Positions 8,548 through 18,479 of a DNA stretch of 64,000 nt are shown piece after piece. A program made the position numbers and the translations under genes. Under the pieces are notes generated by a model. It had not been told where the DNA came from and ran no database searches. It was given only the letters and a program-made list of their open reading frames with translations. Every line of letters starts with the position of its first letter. Position 1 is the first letter of the stretch. This DNA is from Saccharothrix syringae. Its GTDB lineage: Bacteria > Actinomycetota > Actinomycetes > Mycobacteriales > Pseudonocardiaceae. The stretch is from contig NZ_CP034550.1 of assembly GCF_009498035.1 (NCBI RefSeq), positions 10,106,001 to 10,170,000 of the forward strand, written 5' to 3'.

Positions 8548-9477
8548 CTACCCCCGCAGCGCCCGCACCACCCGGGACGGGCTCGGCCGCCCGAGCCGAT
8601 CGGCCATCCACGCGCTGGTGTCGGCCAGCCGGTCCAGGTCCAGGCCGTGCTCGACGCCGAGGCCGTCGAGCATCCACACCAGGTCCTCGGTCGCCAGGTT
8701 GCCGGTCGCGGACTCCGCGTAGGGGCAGCCGCCCAGGCCGCCCGCCGACGAGTCGACCGTGGTCACGCCCGCCTGGAGCGCGGCCAGCGTGTTGGCCAGC
8801 GCCTGGCCGTAGGTGTCGTGGAAGTGCACGGCCAGCCGGTCGACCTCGCCGAAGGCCGCCAGCAGCGCGGTGACCTGGCCCGGCGTGGCCACGCCGATGG
8901 TGTCGCCGAGCGAGAGCTGGTCGCAGCCCATGTCGAGCAGCCGCTTGCCGACGCCGACCACCTGGTCGCGCGGGACGGCGCCCTCCCACGGGTCCCCGAA
9001 GCACATCGAGGCGTAACCCCGAACCCCCAGGCCCTCGGCCTTGGCGCGGGAGACCACCGGGTCGAACATCGCGAACTGCTCGTCCAGGGACCGGTTGAGG
9101 TTGCGCCGGGCGAACGACTCGGTGGCGCTGGCGAAGATCGCCACGTGCGTCACGCCGGCGGCCAGCGCGCGCTCCAGCCCGCGCTCGTTGGGCACGAGCA
9201 CCGGGTAGTCGACGCCGGCCCGCCGGTCCAGGCCGGCCAGCAGCTCCTCGGCGTCGGCGAGCTGGGGCACCCACTTCGGGTGCACGAAGCTGGTCGCCTC
9301 CAGGACCGCGGCGCCCGCGTCGGCCAGCCGGTCCAGGAACTCCAGCTTGGTGGCCACGGGCACCACCGCGGACTCGTTCTGCAGGCCGTCCCGCGGCCCG
9401 ACCTCCCAGATCGTGACGCGGTCGGGCAGCCCACCGCCCGGGACCGCCTCCGGCAGACCGACCTCACGCGCGCCCAT
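8548..9477 (-). CDS. Hydroxymethylglutaryl-CoA lyase
   Basis: A 309-residue DRE-TIM-type metalloenzyme that cleaves HMG-CoA to acetoacetate and acetyl-CoA, the last step of leucine breakdown. Motifs include EVGPRDGLQNE near the N-terminus, EATSFVHPKWVPQLAD, a metal-binding HFHDTYGQALAN, and the catalytic-loop GGLGGCPYAESATGN with its conserved Cys. Length is normal. The start overlaps the end of the upstream PH-domain gene by 14 bases. Its place beside biotin ligase and acyl-CoA carboxylase genes fits branched-chain amino acid and acyl-CoA catabolism. Confidence 0.93.
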   Translation of the reverse strand: MGAREVGLPEAVPGGGLPDRVTIWEVGPRDGLQNESAVVPVATKLEFLDRLADAGAAVLEATSFVHPKWVPQLADAEELLAGLDRRAGVDYPVLVPNERGLERALAAGVTHVAIFASATESFARRNLNRSLDEQFAMFDPVVSRAKAEGLGVRGYASMCFGDPWEGAVPRDQVVGVGKRLLDMGCDQLSLGDTIGVATPGQVTALLAAFGEVDRLAVHFHDTYGQALANTLAALQAGVTTVDSSAGGLGGCPYAESATGNLATEDLVWMLDGLGVEHGLDLDRLADTSAWMADRLGRPSPSRVVRALRG

Positions 9478-9997
9478 CCGTGCTCCTGTCCTCCTGTCGG
9501 TGCGCGCCGCCGAGCACCCGCTCCAGGGTCGCGCGCACCTCGACCACCCCCGGGACGTCGTCGAACTCCAGCGGCCCGTCGGCCGGGCCGACCGGGTCGG
9601 CCGGGTCCACCACCAGCGTGCCGCAGCCCAGCAGCCGGTCCACCGCCCCCTGCCGGAACCGCACCCCGCGCACCATCGCCAGCGGCAGGTTCAGCCGGGC
9701 CCGGCTGAACACGCCCATCCGGCACATCACCCGCTCGTCGGTGACGATGAAGTGCGTGGTGCCCCAGCGCAGCACGGGCGCCACCACCAGCCACGCCACC
9801 AGCACGGCGGCGACCGCGGCCAGCACGAGCCACGCGGTCGGCGCCCACGACAGGGCCGACACCGGCCCGGCCAGCCACGTGCCGCCCAGGACGACCACGA
9901 GCAGCACGGCCACCGGGGCGGACAGCGCCTTCCAGTGCGGGTGCTTGTGGATCACGACGCGCTCGCCGGGGCCGAGCAGGTCGTCCGGGTGCGCCAC
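9464..9997 (-). CDS. PH-domain (YdbT-like bPH2) membrane protein
   Basis: A 177-residue membrane protein. Two hydrophobic helices (about residues 25-50 and 55-77) are followed by a bacterial pleckstrin-homology-like domain with FIVTDERVMCRMGVFSR and a downstream VRGVRFRQGAVDRLLGCGTLVV segment, the usual YdbT pattern. Such proteins are common next to biotin ligase in actinobacteria, but their role is unknown. The gene overlaps the HMG-CoA lyase start, so they are probably co-transcribed. The GTG start is supported by the MAHPDDLL-type N-terminus typical of the family. Confidence 0.85.
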   Translation of the reverse strand: MAHPDDLLGPGERVVIHKHPHWKALSAPVAVLLVVVLGGTWLAGPVSALSWAPTAWLVLAAVAAVLVAWLVVAPVLRWGTTHFIVTDERVMCRMGVFSRARLNLPLAMVRGVRFRQGAVDRLLGCGTLVVDPADPVGPADGPLEFDDVPGVVEVRATLERVLGGAHRQEDRSTDGRA

Positions 9998-10027
9998 GGC
10001 GGTCCCTCCGGTGACTGGTGCCGGCCT

Positions 10028-10807
10028 TCACCGTACCCGCAGGTGCACCACGTCCCCGGCGGAAATCGGGTGGTCGGCGCCCGCCTCGTCGCGCACCACC
10101 AGCGTGCCGTCCGGCGCGAGGTCGTGGGCGGTGCCGAGCAGGGGCCCGCCGCGGGCCAGCTCGACCCGCACCGGGCGGCCGAGCGTGGCGCAGTTCCGCC
10201 GGTACTCCTCGCGCAGCGCCGGGTCGTCGCCGCCCAGCCCGCGCCAGCGCAGCTCCAGGTCGTGCAGGCGGGTGAGCAGGGTGACGGCCAGGTCGGCGCG
10301 GTCCAGCGGCCCCGGCGAGTGGTTCTCCAGGCTGGTCGGCGCCAGGCCGCCCGCGCCGGGTGCCACGTCGTCGGGCAGCCGGGTGACGTTCAGCCCGATG
10401 CCGAGCACGACCGCGGACCCCGAAGTGATCTCGGCGAGCACCCCGGCCGCCTTCGCCGGGCCGACGAGCAGGTCGTTGGGCCATTTGAGGGCGGCCCGCA
10501 CCCCCACGTCCGCCGCCGTGCGCACCAGGGCGACGCCCGCCAGGAGGGTGAGCCAGGGAATCCGACCGGGGGGCACGCCGTCCGGTCGGAACAGCACGCT
10601 CAGGTACAGGCCGCCGGTGGGCGAGACCCAGCCCCGGCCGCGCCTGCCCTGGCCCGCGGTCTGCTCCAGCGCGATCAGCGCGGTGCGGTCGGGCGCGCCC
10701 CGGCCCGCGGCGGCCCGCAGGTCGGCGTTGGTCGATCCGGTGCTGGCGACGACGTCGACCGCGGCGTAGGGGCCGACGAGCCGGTCGCGGAGTGTTGCGG
10801 CGTCCAC
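10028..10807 (-). CDS. birA: Biotin--[acetyl-CoA carboxylase] ligase (class I BirA)
   Basis: A 259-residue enzyme that activates biotin with ATP and attaches it to the biotin-carrier domain of carboxylases. Visible motifs: STGSTNADL, the biotinyl-AMP loop GQGRRGRGWVSP, LKWPNDLLV, and a C-terminal domain with GTLVVRDEAG. There is no N-terminal helix-turn-helix, so it is not a BirA-type repressor itself. It is divergent from the carboxyltransferase gene at 10985, its functional partner system. I used GTG 10807, where homology begins; an upstream in-frame start would run into the shared promoter region with its inverted repeats. Confidence 0.92.
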   Translation of the reverse strand: MDAATLRDRLVGPYAAVDVVASTGSTNADLRAAAGRGAPDRTALIALEQTAGQGRRGRGWVSPTGGLYLSVLFRPDGVPPGRIPWLTLLAGVALVRTAADVGVRAALKWPNDLLVGPAKAAGVLAEITSGSAVVLGIGLNVTRLPDDVAPGAGGLAPTSLENHSPGPLDRADLAVTLLTRLHDLELRWRGLGGDDPALREEYRRNCATLGRPVRVELARGGPLLGTAHDLAPDGTLVVRDEAGADHPISAGDVVHLRVR

Positions 10808-10827
10808 GGTTGAGCAGGGTAGGAGCG

Positions 10828-10875
10828 GCCCGTCCCGCCCGCTGTGTCGGAGCGGGTGTGGACGGCGGGACGGGC
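10828..10875. repeat. 12-bp inverted repeat between birA and accD
   Basis: GCCCGTCCCGCC (10828-10839) and its exact complement GGCGGGACGGGC (10864-10875) are separated by 24 bases. It lies just upstream of birA in the divergent region. It could be a two-half operator or a stem in the birA leader; the sequence does not decide. Confidence 0.5.
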
Positions 10876-10893
10876 AGCCCCGCCAAGCCTGCA

Positions 10894-10913
10894 ACCTCCA
10901 GCGCGCTGGAGGT
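10894..10913. promoter_or_regulatory. 20-bp perfect palindrome, candidate operator for birA/accD
   Basis: ACCTCCAGCGCGCTGGAGGT is its own reverse complement across 20 bases. It lies 72 bases before the carboxyltransferase start and 87 bases before birA, in a 177-base divergent gap. A dimeric regulator (TetR, GntR or FadR type) is the natural reading. The cognate protein is not identified. Confidence 0.55.
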
Positions 10914-10984
10914 CAACACGCCCGATGGTGAGCTGGGCTACTAGCCCGGACGGACCCTGGTGCGCCTGGCTAAGCTGCGCGGTC

Positions 10985-12612
<1,628 letters not shown>

Positions 12613-12616
<4 letters not shown>

Positions 12617-12825
12617 GCGCGGCACCGCACCTCCGGGTGGTGCGCGGCAACCCGGACGACGAGGAACTGGCCGCCGTCACCGCCGTCGTGGCGGCCCTGT
12701 CGGCGGCCCGGGCCGAGGGGCGGGAGCAGCCCCGCCGGTCGGCGTGGGCGGACCGCTCGCGCCTGGTGCGCAGGCCGCTGGACCGCGGTCCCGGCGCCTG
12801 GCGCGCGTCGGGCCTGCCCGGCTAG
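12613..12825 (+). CDS. accE: Acyl-CoA carboxylase epsilon subunit
   Basis: A 70-residue small subunit. It has the pattern of actinobacterial AccE/PccE proteins: [20 protein letters not shown] near the N-terminus, then [12 protein letters not shown] and a [13 protein letters not shown]-terminus. These proteins bind the carboxyltransferase core and raise its activity or assembly. The GTG start overlaps the TGA of the beta subunit (GTGA), so translation is coupled. Its stop overlaps the stop of a convergent gene. Confidence 0.9.
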
Positions 12826-13217
12826 CAGTCCACCCGGCGGCTGGTGACCCGGGCGTCGGTGACGCCGACCTCCCGGCACCGGACGCCGTCGGGGACGCGC
12901 AGCCGCACCCGCAGCCAGAGCCGACCCGCGTCTTCCCGCGACTGGAGCACTTCGACGTCGTCCCCCCGGGTGATCGCCCGGGGGACGGCGTCGAGGCTGC
13001 GCAGGGCGCGGGCGGTGGTGGTCAGCTCGACCATGACCCGGTCCTCCGCGCGGTCGCTGGGCGTGGCGAAGGGCCAGAACGGGACGCCGTACCCGACCGG
13101 GTCGCTCGCCACGACCCTCACCGCCACCCCCAGGACGAGGGCGGCCGGCAGGACCGCCAACCACCGGTGCCGGCCGCGTTTCCGCTCGGTCCGGCCGACT
13201 ACCAGAGCACGCCGCAC
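12822..13217 (-). CDS. Hypothetical membrane-anchored protein
   Basis: A 131-residue protein of unrecognised family. A basic N-terminus (about residues 1-18) precedes one hydrophobic helix near residues 19-37 (LAVLPAALVLGVAVRVVA), and the rest appears extracytoplasmic with two Cys residues near the C-terminus that could form a disulphide. The stop overlaps the convergent accE stop by three bases. The 116 bases upstream are shared with the divergent maf gene. No function is proposed. Confidence 0.55.
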   Translation of the reverse strand: MRRALVVGRTERKRGRHRWLAVLPAALVLGVAVRVVASDPVGYGVPFWPFATPSDRAEDRVMVELTTTARALRSLDAVPRAITRGDDVEVLQSREDAGRLWLRVRLRVPDGVRCREVGVTDARVTSRRVDC

Positions 13218-13333
13218 GCCTTCGAGGTTGCCGAAGGGGCGCGGGGGCGCGCATCGGTAGTTCTACGCAACCGGGGCCGGCGCGCGGCGCACCTGCACAC
13301 GCGCCCCCGCCACCCCCGCCCTAGGCTGCCCCC

Positions 13334-13942
13334 GTGCGCTTCGTCCTGGCCTCGCAGTCCCCCGCCCGCCTAGCCGTCCTCCGCGCCGCGGGCGTCGAGC
13401 CCGTCGTCCGGGTGTCCGGGGTCGACGAGGACGCCGTGGCCGCCTCGCTGGTCGACCCCACCCCCGAGCAGCTGGTCACCGCCCTCGCCCTGGCCAAGGC
13501 GGAAGCCATCGCCGCCGGGGCCGCCGACACCGAGGTGATCGTCGGCTGCGACTCGATGCTCCTGACCTCCGACGGCGAGGTGCACGGCAAGCCCGGCACC
13601 GTCGACGTGGCCCGCGAGCGCTGGAAGCGGATGGCCGGCACCACCGGCACCCTCCTCACCGGCCACGCCGTCCTGCTGGTCCACGACGGCACCGTCGTCG
13701 ACCGGGCCGTCGACCACGAGGCCACCACCGTCCGGTTCGGCCGCCCCACCGACGACGAGCTGGAGTCCTACCTCGCCACCGGCGAGCCGCTGCACGTGGC
13801 GGGCGCCTTCACCCTCGACGGGCTGGGCGGCTGGTTCGTCGACGGCATCGACGGCGACCCGTCCAGCGTGATCGGCATCAGCCTGCCGCTGACCCGCGCC
13901 CTGCTGCGCCGCCTGGGCGTCTCGGTGTCCGACATCTGGTAG
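13334..13942 (+). CDS. maf: Maf family nucleotide pyrophosphatase
   Basis: A 202-residue Maf/YhdE house-cleaning enzyme that hydrolyses non-canonical or UTP/dTTP-type nucleoside triphosphates. The N-terminal substrate loop SQSPARLAVLRAAG, the catalytic Asp in GCDSML, and LVGTH-like segment LLTGHAVLLVHDGTV are visible, with GVxLPLTRxLLRRLG at the C-terminus. GTG 13334 follows TAGGCT by 6 bases (leaderless). In many actinobacteria maf lies near the carboxylase beta and epsilon genes, as here. Confidence 0.92.
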   Translation: MRFVLASQSPARLAVLRAAGVEPVVRVSGVDEDAVAASLVDPTPEQLVTALALAKAEAIAAGAADTEVIVGCDSMLLTSDGEVHGKPGTVDVARERWKRMAGTTGTLLTGHAVLLVHDGTVVDRAVDHEATTVRFGRPTDDELESYLATGEPLHVAGAFTLDGLGGWFVDGIDGDPSSVIGISLPLTRALLRRLGVSVSDIW

Positions 13943-14116
13943 CGGTTGTCACATTTCGCCTGATCCGGGAAGCTCGCCCCACCTGGTTCGCGTTGGGGGA
14001 GCCGATGAACGAATTGCTGACGCGTCGCCGTCACATCGACTTCGGGCGCCGGACGAACACGGGCTGTCACCACTGACCTCCCCGCCGTTCACCCCTGCGC
14101 ACACACCGGAGCAGTC

Positions 14117-15436
14117 GTGTCGTTCATCCGCACCTACACCAAACCGAAGGTGTTCGGCGTCACCGTGCTGGCCGCGCTCGTCCTGGGCGCGCTGGCCGGC
14201 TACGTCGCCAAGACCGCCGAGCAGGAGTGGCTGACCACCACCCTGGGCCACATCGGCGACGTCTTCACCAGCCTCCTGCAGTTCACCGTCATCCCCCTGG
14301 TGTTCACCGCGATCGTCGTGGGCATCACGAGCCTGCGCCGCCTGGGCACCAACCGCGCCGCGCGGCTCGGCGGCAAGACGCTGCTGTGGTTCGCGATCAC
14401 CTCGTTGATCGCGGTGCTCATCGGCCTGGCCATCGCCCTGGTCTTCCAGCCCGGCTCGGGCGTGCGGGTGGAGCCGTCGCAGTCGGCCGTGGAGCGGCTG
14501 TCCGCGCGCGACCCCGGTTCGTGGAGCACGCTGCTGGAGACGCTGATCCCGAGCAACCTGTTCACCGCCTTCACCGAGGGCGAGGTGCTCCAGGTCGTGT
14601 TCATCTCGGTGCTGGTCGGCTTCGCCGCCTACGCGCTGGGCGAGCGGGCGACGCCGTTCGTCACCCTGACCCGGTCGGTGTTCGACCTGATCCAGAAGAT
14701 CGTCGGCTGGATCGTGCTGCTCGCCCCGATCGGCGTGTTCGGCCTGATCGGCACGGCGTTCGCGACCTACGGCAACTCGTTCGTCCGCCCGCTGTTCTCG
14801 CTGATCGCGGCCGTGTACGGCGGGTCGCTGCTGGTGCTGTTCGTGGTCTACCCGCTGCTGCTGCGGTTCGTCGGCCGGGTCAGCCCGGTCACGTTCTTCG
14901 CCAAGGCGTGGACGGCGATCCAGTTCGCCTTCGTGTCCCGCTCGTCGGGCGCCACGCTGCCGCTGAGCCGCCAGACCGCCGCCAACCTCGGCGTGGACCC
15001 CGACTACGCGTCCTTCGCCGTGCCGCTGGGCACCACCACCAAGATGGACGGCTGCGCCGCGGTGTACCCGGCCATCGCGACGGTGTTCATCGCGAACCTG
15101 TTCGGCGTGGAGCTGGGCATCTGGCAGTACGTGGCGATCGTCGCGGTGGCCGTGTTCGGCGCCCTGGCGACCGCGGGCACCACGGGCTGGTTCACCATGC
15201 TGACGCTGACCCTGGGCGCGGTGAACATGCCGCCGGAGGTCATCGCCACCGGTGTCGCGGTCGTCTACGCGATCGACCCGATCCTGGACATGGTCCGCAC
15301 CGCCACCAACGTCACCGGCCAGATCACCGTGCCGGTGCTGGTGGCCCGCGGCGAGGGCCTGATCGACGACGAGGTTCTCAACAGCCCCAGCGAGCCCCCG
15401 CTGCTGTCCGGCCCGCGCGAGCCCGTCCCCGCCTGA
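14117..15436 (+). CDS. Dicarboxylate/amino acid:cation symporter (DAACS family)
   Basis: A 439-residue integral membrane transporter of the glutamate/C4-dicarboxylate family. The serine-rich re-entrant loop is present as FVSRSSGATLPLS, followed by the signature PLGTTTKMDGCA and the C-terminal NVTGQI segment with a nearby conserved Asp. Eight transmembrane helices plus two hairpins are expected. GGAG lies 5-6 bases before the GTG start, so this gene has a leader (174-base upstream gap). A strong terminator follows. The exact substrate (Glu, Asp, succinate or similar) is unresolved. Confidence 0.9.
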   Translation: MSFIRTYTKPKVFGVTVLAALVLGALAGYVAKTAEQEWLTTTLGHIGDVFTSLLQFTVIPLVFTAIVVGITSLRRLGTNRAARLGGKTLLWFAITSLIAVLIGLAIALVFQPGSGVRVEPSQSAVERLSARDPGSWSTLLETLIPSNLFTAFTEGEVLQVVFISVLVGFAAYALGERATPFVTLTRSVFDLIQKIVGWIVLLAPIGVFGLIGTAFATYGNSFVRPLFSLIAAVYGGSLLVLFVVYPLLLRFVGRVSPVTFFAKAWTAIQFAFVSRSSGATLPLSRQTAANLGVDPDYASFAVPLGTTTKMDGCAAVYPAIATVFIANLFGVELGIWQYVAIVAVAVFGALATAGTTGWFTMLTLTLGAVNMPPEVIATGVAVVYAIDPILDMVRTATNVTGQITVPVLVARGEGLIDDEVLNSPSEPPLLSGPREPVPA

Positions 15437-15448
15437 TCCCGCCGAAGG

Positions 15449-15488
15449 GCCACGAGCGCGTTGCACCCAAGTGCAACGCGCTCGTGGC
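15449..15488. terminator. Bidirectional hairpin terminator
   Basis: A perfect 17-bp stem (15449-15465 with 15472-15488) with a 6-base loop cccaag lies between the convergent symporter gene and the gene at 15525. It is followed by tttc on the + strand. Position and stability fit a shared terminator. Confidence 0.85.
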
Positions 15489-15524
15489 TTTCAGGGCACG
15501 GATCGTTGCCCTTGAGTGCACACA

Positions 15525-16196
15525 TCAGGTGCCGCACGCAGTGAGATCGGCGACATCGGGCACCACGGTCGGCCAGCCCGGCAGCAGCTCCTGCGCGTCG
15601 ACCACCGCCGTGCACCCCAGCTCCCCGCCCCCGCCCGCGAGCGAGAACACCTGCGCGAACCGCCGCGGGCAGTCGACCCCGGGCGGGCACTCCCGCTGCA
15701 CCGCCACCACGTCGGCCACCGCGTCCCGGTCCACGTCGTGCAGCGCCAGGTAACCCCCGCCGGCCACGTACGGCACCTGGGCCCGCGACCACGCCCCCGA
15801 CCTGCGCACCAGCACCTCGCCGCGCGCCTCGGCCCCCGCGTCGCCCCGCACCAGGCACACCGCCACCTCGGCGTCCGCGCACTGCAGCGACCGCTCGGTG
15901 ATCACGGCCCCCGAAGCGGCGATGGTCAGCTCGAACACGTTCGGCCCCGAAGTCCCCGAAGTCCGGATGCGCCCCACCCCCGAACCCACGAGCAGTTCCA
16001 CCGCGTCCGACCCGACGGCCCGCGACACCACCGGGCGGCACGGCGCGGCACCGCACCGCAGCTCGTCCCGGGGCGGCTCCGCCCCGGTCACGGCGGGGTC
16101 GTCCGGCCGCACCGACCAGGCGAAGGCCAGCCCGGCGACCGCGGTCACCGCGGCGAGGCAGGCGACCACGAGCACGGCGGCGGGCGGGCGGGGCAC
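15525..16196 (-). CDS. Membrane-anchored hypothetical protein with FG-GAP-like segment
   Basis: A protein of about 223 residues with one N-terminal hydrophobic helix (AAVLVVACLAAVTAVAGLAFAW) and an exported domain containing five or more Cys residues and one Asp-rich segment LHDVDRDAVADVVAV, like integrin/FG-GAP repeats. The frame stays open to 16274, but codons between 16274 and 16200 are AT-ending, unlike the rest. That stretch must also hold the promoter of the divergent carboxylase gene. I therefore start at GTG 16196 (GTG 16214 is an alternative). No function is known. Confidence 0.55.
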   Translation of the reverse strand: MPRPPAAVLVVACLAAVTAVAGLAFAWSVRPDDPAVTGAEPPRDELRCGAAPCRPVVSRAVGSDAVELLVGSGVGRIRTSGTSGPNVFELTIAASGAVITERSLQCADAEVAVCLVRGDAGAEARGEVLVRRSGAWSRAQVPYVAGGGYLALHDVDRDAVADVVAVQRECPPGVDCPRRFAQVFSLAGGGGELGCTAVVDAQELLPGWPTVVPDVADLTACGT

Positions 16197-16312
16197 GGTT
16201 GCCCATTGTTTCACCGAAGCGTGAGCTGTCTCTCCGCCACCGGGTAGTGCGGGGTCACTAAACTCCCCCTCCATTGCCGCTCCAAGTTCCAGCTTGCAGG
16301 AGGTAGGACGTC

Positions 16313-18094
16313 GTGTCGCTGCGCAAGGTCCTCGTCGCCAACCGCGGTGAGATCGCCGTCCGGGTCATCCGCGCCTGCCGGGACGCCGGTCTGGCCAGCG
16401 TCGCCGTGTACGCGGACCCGGACCGGGACGCCCCGTTCGTGCGGCTCGCCGACGAGGCGTTCGCCCTCGGCGGCAGCACGCCCGGTGAGAGCTACCTGTC
16501 GGTGGACAAGCTGCTCGACGTCGCCAAGCGCGCCGGCGCCGACTCCGTGCACCCCGGCTACGGCTTCCTGTCCGAGAACGCCGACTTCGCGCAGGCCGTG
16601 CTGGACGCCGGCCTGACCTGGATCGGGCCGACCCCGCAGGCCATCCGCGACCTCGGCGACAAGGTGACCGCGCGGCACATCGCGACGCGCGCGGGCGCGC
16701 CGCTGGTGCCCGGCACCAAGGACCCGGTCTCCGGCCCGGACGAGGTGGTGGCCTTCGCCGAGGAGCACGGCCTGCCCGTGGCCATCAAGGCGGCGTTCGG
16801 CGGCGGCGGCCGCGGCCTGAAGGTGGCCCGCACGATCGAGGAGATCCCCGAGCTGTTCGACAGCGCGGTGCGCGAGGCCGTGACCGCGTTCGGCCGCGGC
16901 GAGTGCTTCGTGGAGCGCTACCTGGACAAGCCGCGCCACGTCGAGGCGCAGGTGCTGGCCGACCAGCACGGCAACGTGATCGTCGTGGGCACGCGCGACT
17001 GCTCGCTCCAGCGCCGCCACCAGAAGCTGGTCGAGGAGGCGCCCGCGCCGTTCCTCACCGACGAGCAGCGGGCGACCATCCACAGCTCGGCGAAGGCCAT
17101 CTGCAAGGAGGCCGGCTACCACGGCGCCGGCACGGTCGAGTACCTGGTCGCGGTGGACGGCACCATCTCGTTCCTGGAGGTCAACACCCGCCTCCAGGTC
17201 GAGCACCCGGTCAGCGAGGAGACCGCGGGCCTCGACCTCGTGCGCGAGCAGTTCCGCATCGCCGCGGGCGAGGAGCTGCGCTTCACCGAGGACCCGACCC
17301 CGCGCGGGCACTCCATCGAGTTCCGCATCAACGGCGAGGACGCGGGCCGCAACTTCCTGCCCGCCCCCGGCACCGTCACCACGTTCACCGCGCCCTCCGG
17401 CCCCGGCGTGCGCGTCGACGCGGGCGTGGAGAGCGGCACCGTCATCGGCGGCCAGTTCGACTCGCTGCTGGCCAAGCTGATCGTCACCGGCGAGGACCGC
17501 ACCCAGGCCCTGGAGCGCGCCCGCCGCGCCCTGGACGAGATGGTCGTCGAGGGCATGGCCACCGTGCTGCCGTTCCACCGCGCGATCGTGCGCGACCCGG
17601 CGTTCATCGGCACCGACGAGGGCTTCACCGTGCACACCCGGTGGATCGAGACCGAGTTCGACAACACCATCCCCCCGTTCACCGGCGGCGCGGAGGCCGA
17701 GGAGGACGAGCCGCGGCAGACCGTCGTGGTCGAGGTCGGCGGCCGGCGGCTGGAGGTCACGCTGCCCGGCGACCTGGCGATTGGCACCGGCGGCGGCGGT
17801 GCCGGTGGCGGCGCGAAGGCGGCGGCCAAGGCCAAGCCGCGCAAGCGCGGTGGCGGCAAGTCCGGCGGTGCGGTGTCCGGCGACGCGGTGGCCGCGCCCA
17901 TGCAGGGCACCATCGTCAAGGTCGCGGTGGAGGACGGCCAGCAGGTGGAGGCGGGTGACCTGCTCCTGGTGCTGGAGGCCATGAAGATGGAGAACCCGGT
18001 CACCGCGCACAAGTCCGGCGTGATCACCTCGCTGGCGGCCGAGCCGGGCGCGGCGGTCACCCAGGGCACCGTCCTGTGCGAGATCAAGGAATAG
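16313..18094 (+). CDS. Acyl-CoA carboxylase alpha subunit (biotin carboxylase plus biotin carrier domain)
   Basis: A 593-residue fusion. Residues 1 to about 450 are an ATP-grasp biotin carboxylase ([48 protein letters not shown]). Residues about 525-593 are a biotin carrier domain with the attachment Lys in [10 protein letters not shown] Gly/Ala/Lys-rich linker joins them. It corresponds to AccA3/BccA-type alpha subunits shared by acetyl- and propionyl-CoA carboxylases. CAGGAGG precedes the GTG start at good spacing. Partners are the beta and epsilon subunits at 10985-12825 and BirA at 10028. Confidence 0.94.
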   Translation: MSLRKVLVANRGEIAVRVIRACRDAGLASVAVYADPDRDAPFVRLADEAFALGGSTPGESYLSVDKLLDVAKRAGADSVHPGYGFLSENADFAQAVLDAGLTWIGPTPQAIRDLGDKVTARHIATRAGAPLVPGTKDPVSGPDEVVAFAEEHGLPVAIKAAFGGGGRGLKVARTIEEIPELFDSAVREAVTAFGRGECFVERYLDKPRHVEAQVLADQHGNVIVVGTRDCSLQRRHQKLVEEAPAPFLTDEQRATIHSSAKAICKEAGYHGAGTVEYLVAVDGTISFLEVNTRLQVEHPVSEETAGLDLVREQFRIAAGEELRFTEDPTPRGHSIEFRINGEDAGRNFLPAPGTVTTFTAPSGPGVRVDAGVESGTVIGGQFDSLLAKLIVTGEDRTQALERARRALDEMVVEGMATVLPFHRAIVRDPAFIGTDEGFTVHTRWIETEFDNTIPPFTGGAEAEEDEPRQTVVVEVGGRRLEVTLPGDLAIGTGGGGAGGGAKAAAKAKPRKRGGGKSGGAVSGDAVAAPMQGTIVKVAVEDGQQVEAGDLLLVLEAMKMENPVTAHKSGVITSLAAEPGAAVTQGTVLCEIKE

Positions 18095-18104
18095 GCTCGG
18101 CGAT

Positions 18105-18479
18105 GTGAGCGAGCGGGAGATCCGGATCGGCGACGCGGAGCGCGAGCAGGCCCTCGAACTCCTCGGCACGCACCTCGGCGAGGGGCGGCTGACGGTGGAC
18201 GAGTTCGGTGAGCGCTCCGCCCGCGTCGCCACCGCCCGCACCCGCGGCGACCTGCTCGCCCTGTTCGCCGACCTGCCCGCGCCGCGGCCGCGGTTCGCGC
18301 AGGTCGCGCCGCTGCCGGGGGCCGGGCGGGGGGTGCTGCGGTTCGAGCCGTGGCTGACCGGCGCGGCGCTGCCGGTGGCCATCGTGGTGTCCGTGGTGCT
18401 GTTCTTCCTGGTCAAGACGCCGCTGGTGTTCGTGCTCGTGCCCGCGGTGATGCTGCTGCTGGCCCGGGGCAACCGGTGA
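18105..18479 (+). CDS. DUF1707 (SHOCT-like) membrane protein
   Basis: A 124-residue protein. Residues 4-58 match the DUF1707 pattern (RIGDAEREQALELLGTHLGEGRLT, then DEFGERSARVATARTRGDLLALFADLP), which is related to short C-terminal SHOCT modules. A hydrophobic pair of helices occupies about residues 80-120. Function is unknown; many members sit beside stress or envelope genes. GTG 18105 follows TAGGCT by 7 bases (leaderless). The stop overlaps the next gene by GTGA. Confidence 0.82.
   Translation: MSEREIRIGDAEREQALELLGTHLGEGRLTVDEFGERSARVATARTRGDLLALFADLPAPRPRFAQVAPLPGAGRGVLRFEPWLTGAALPVAIVVSVVLFFLVKTPLVFVLVPAVMLLLARGNR

Noticed and set aside
10844..10984. Longer N-terminus for the carboxyltransferase (in-frame start at 10844).
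   Set aside because: It crosses the palindrome and promoter region and has no family similarity. ATG 10985 has the -10 element at the right distance.
16200..16274. N-terminal extension of the gene at 15525 to ATG 16274, which has a plausible GGAG.
   Set aside because: Codons there end mostly in A or T, unlike the rest, and the stretch must hold the divergent carboxylase promoter.
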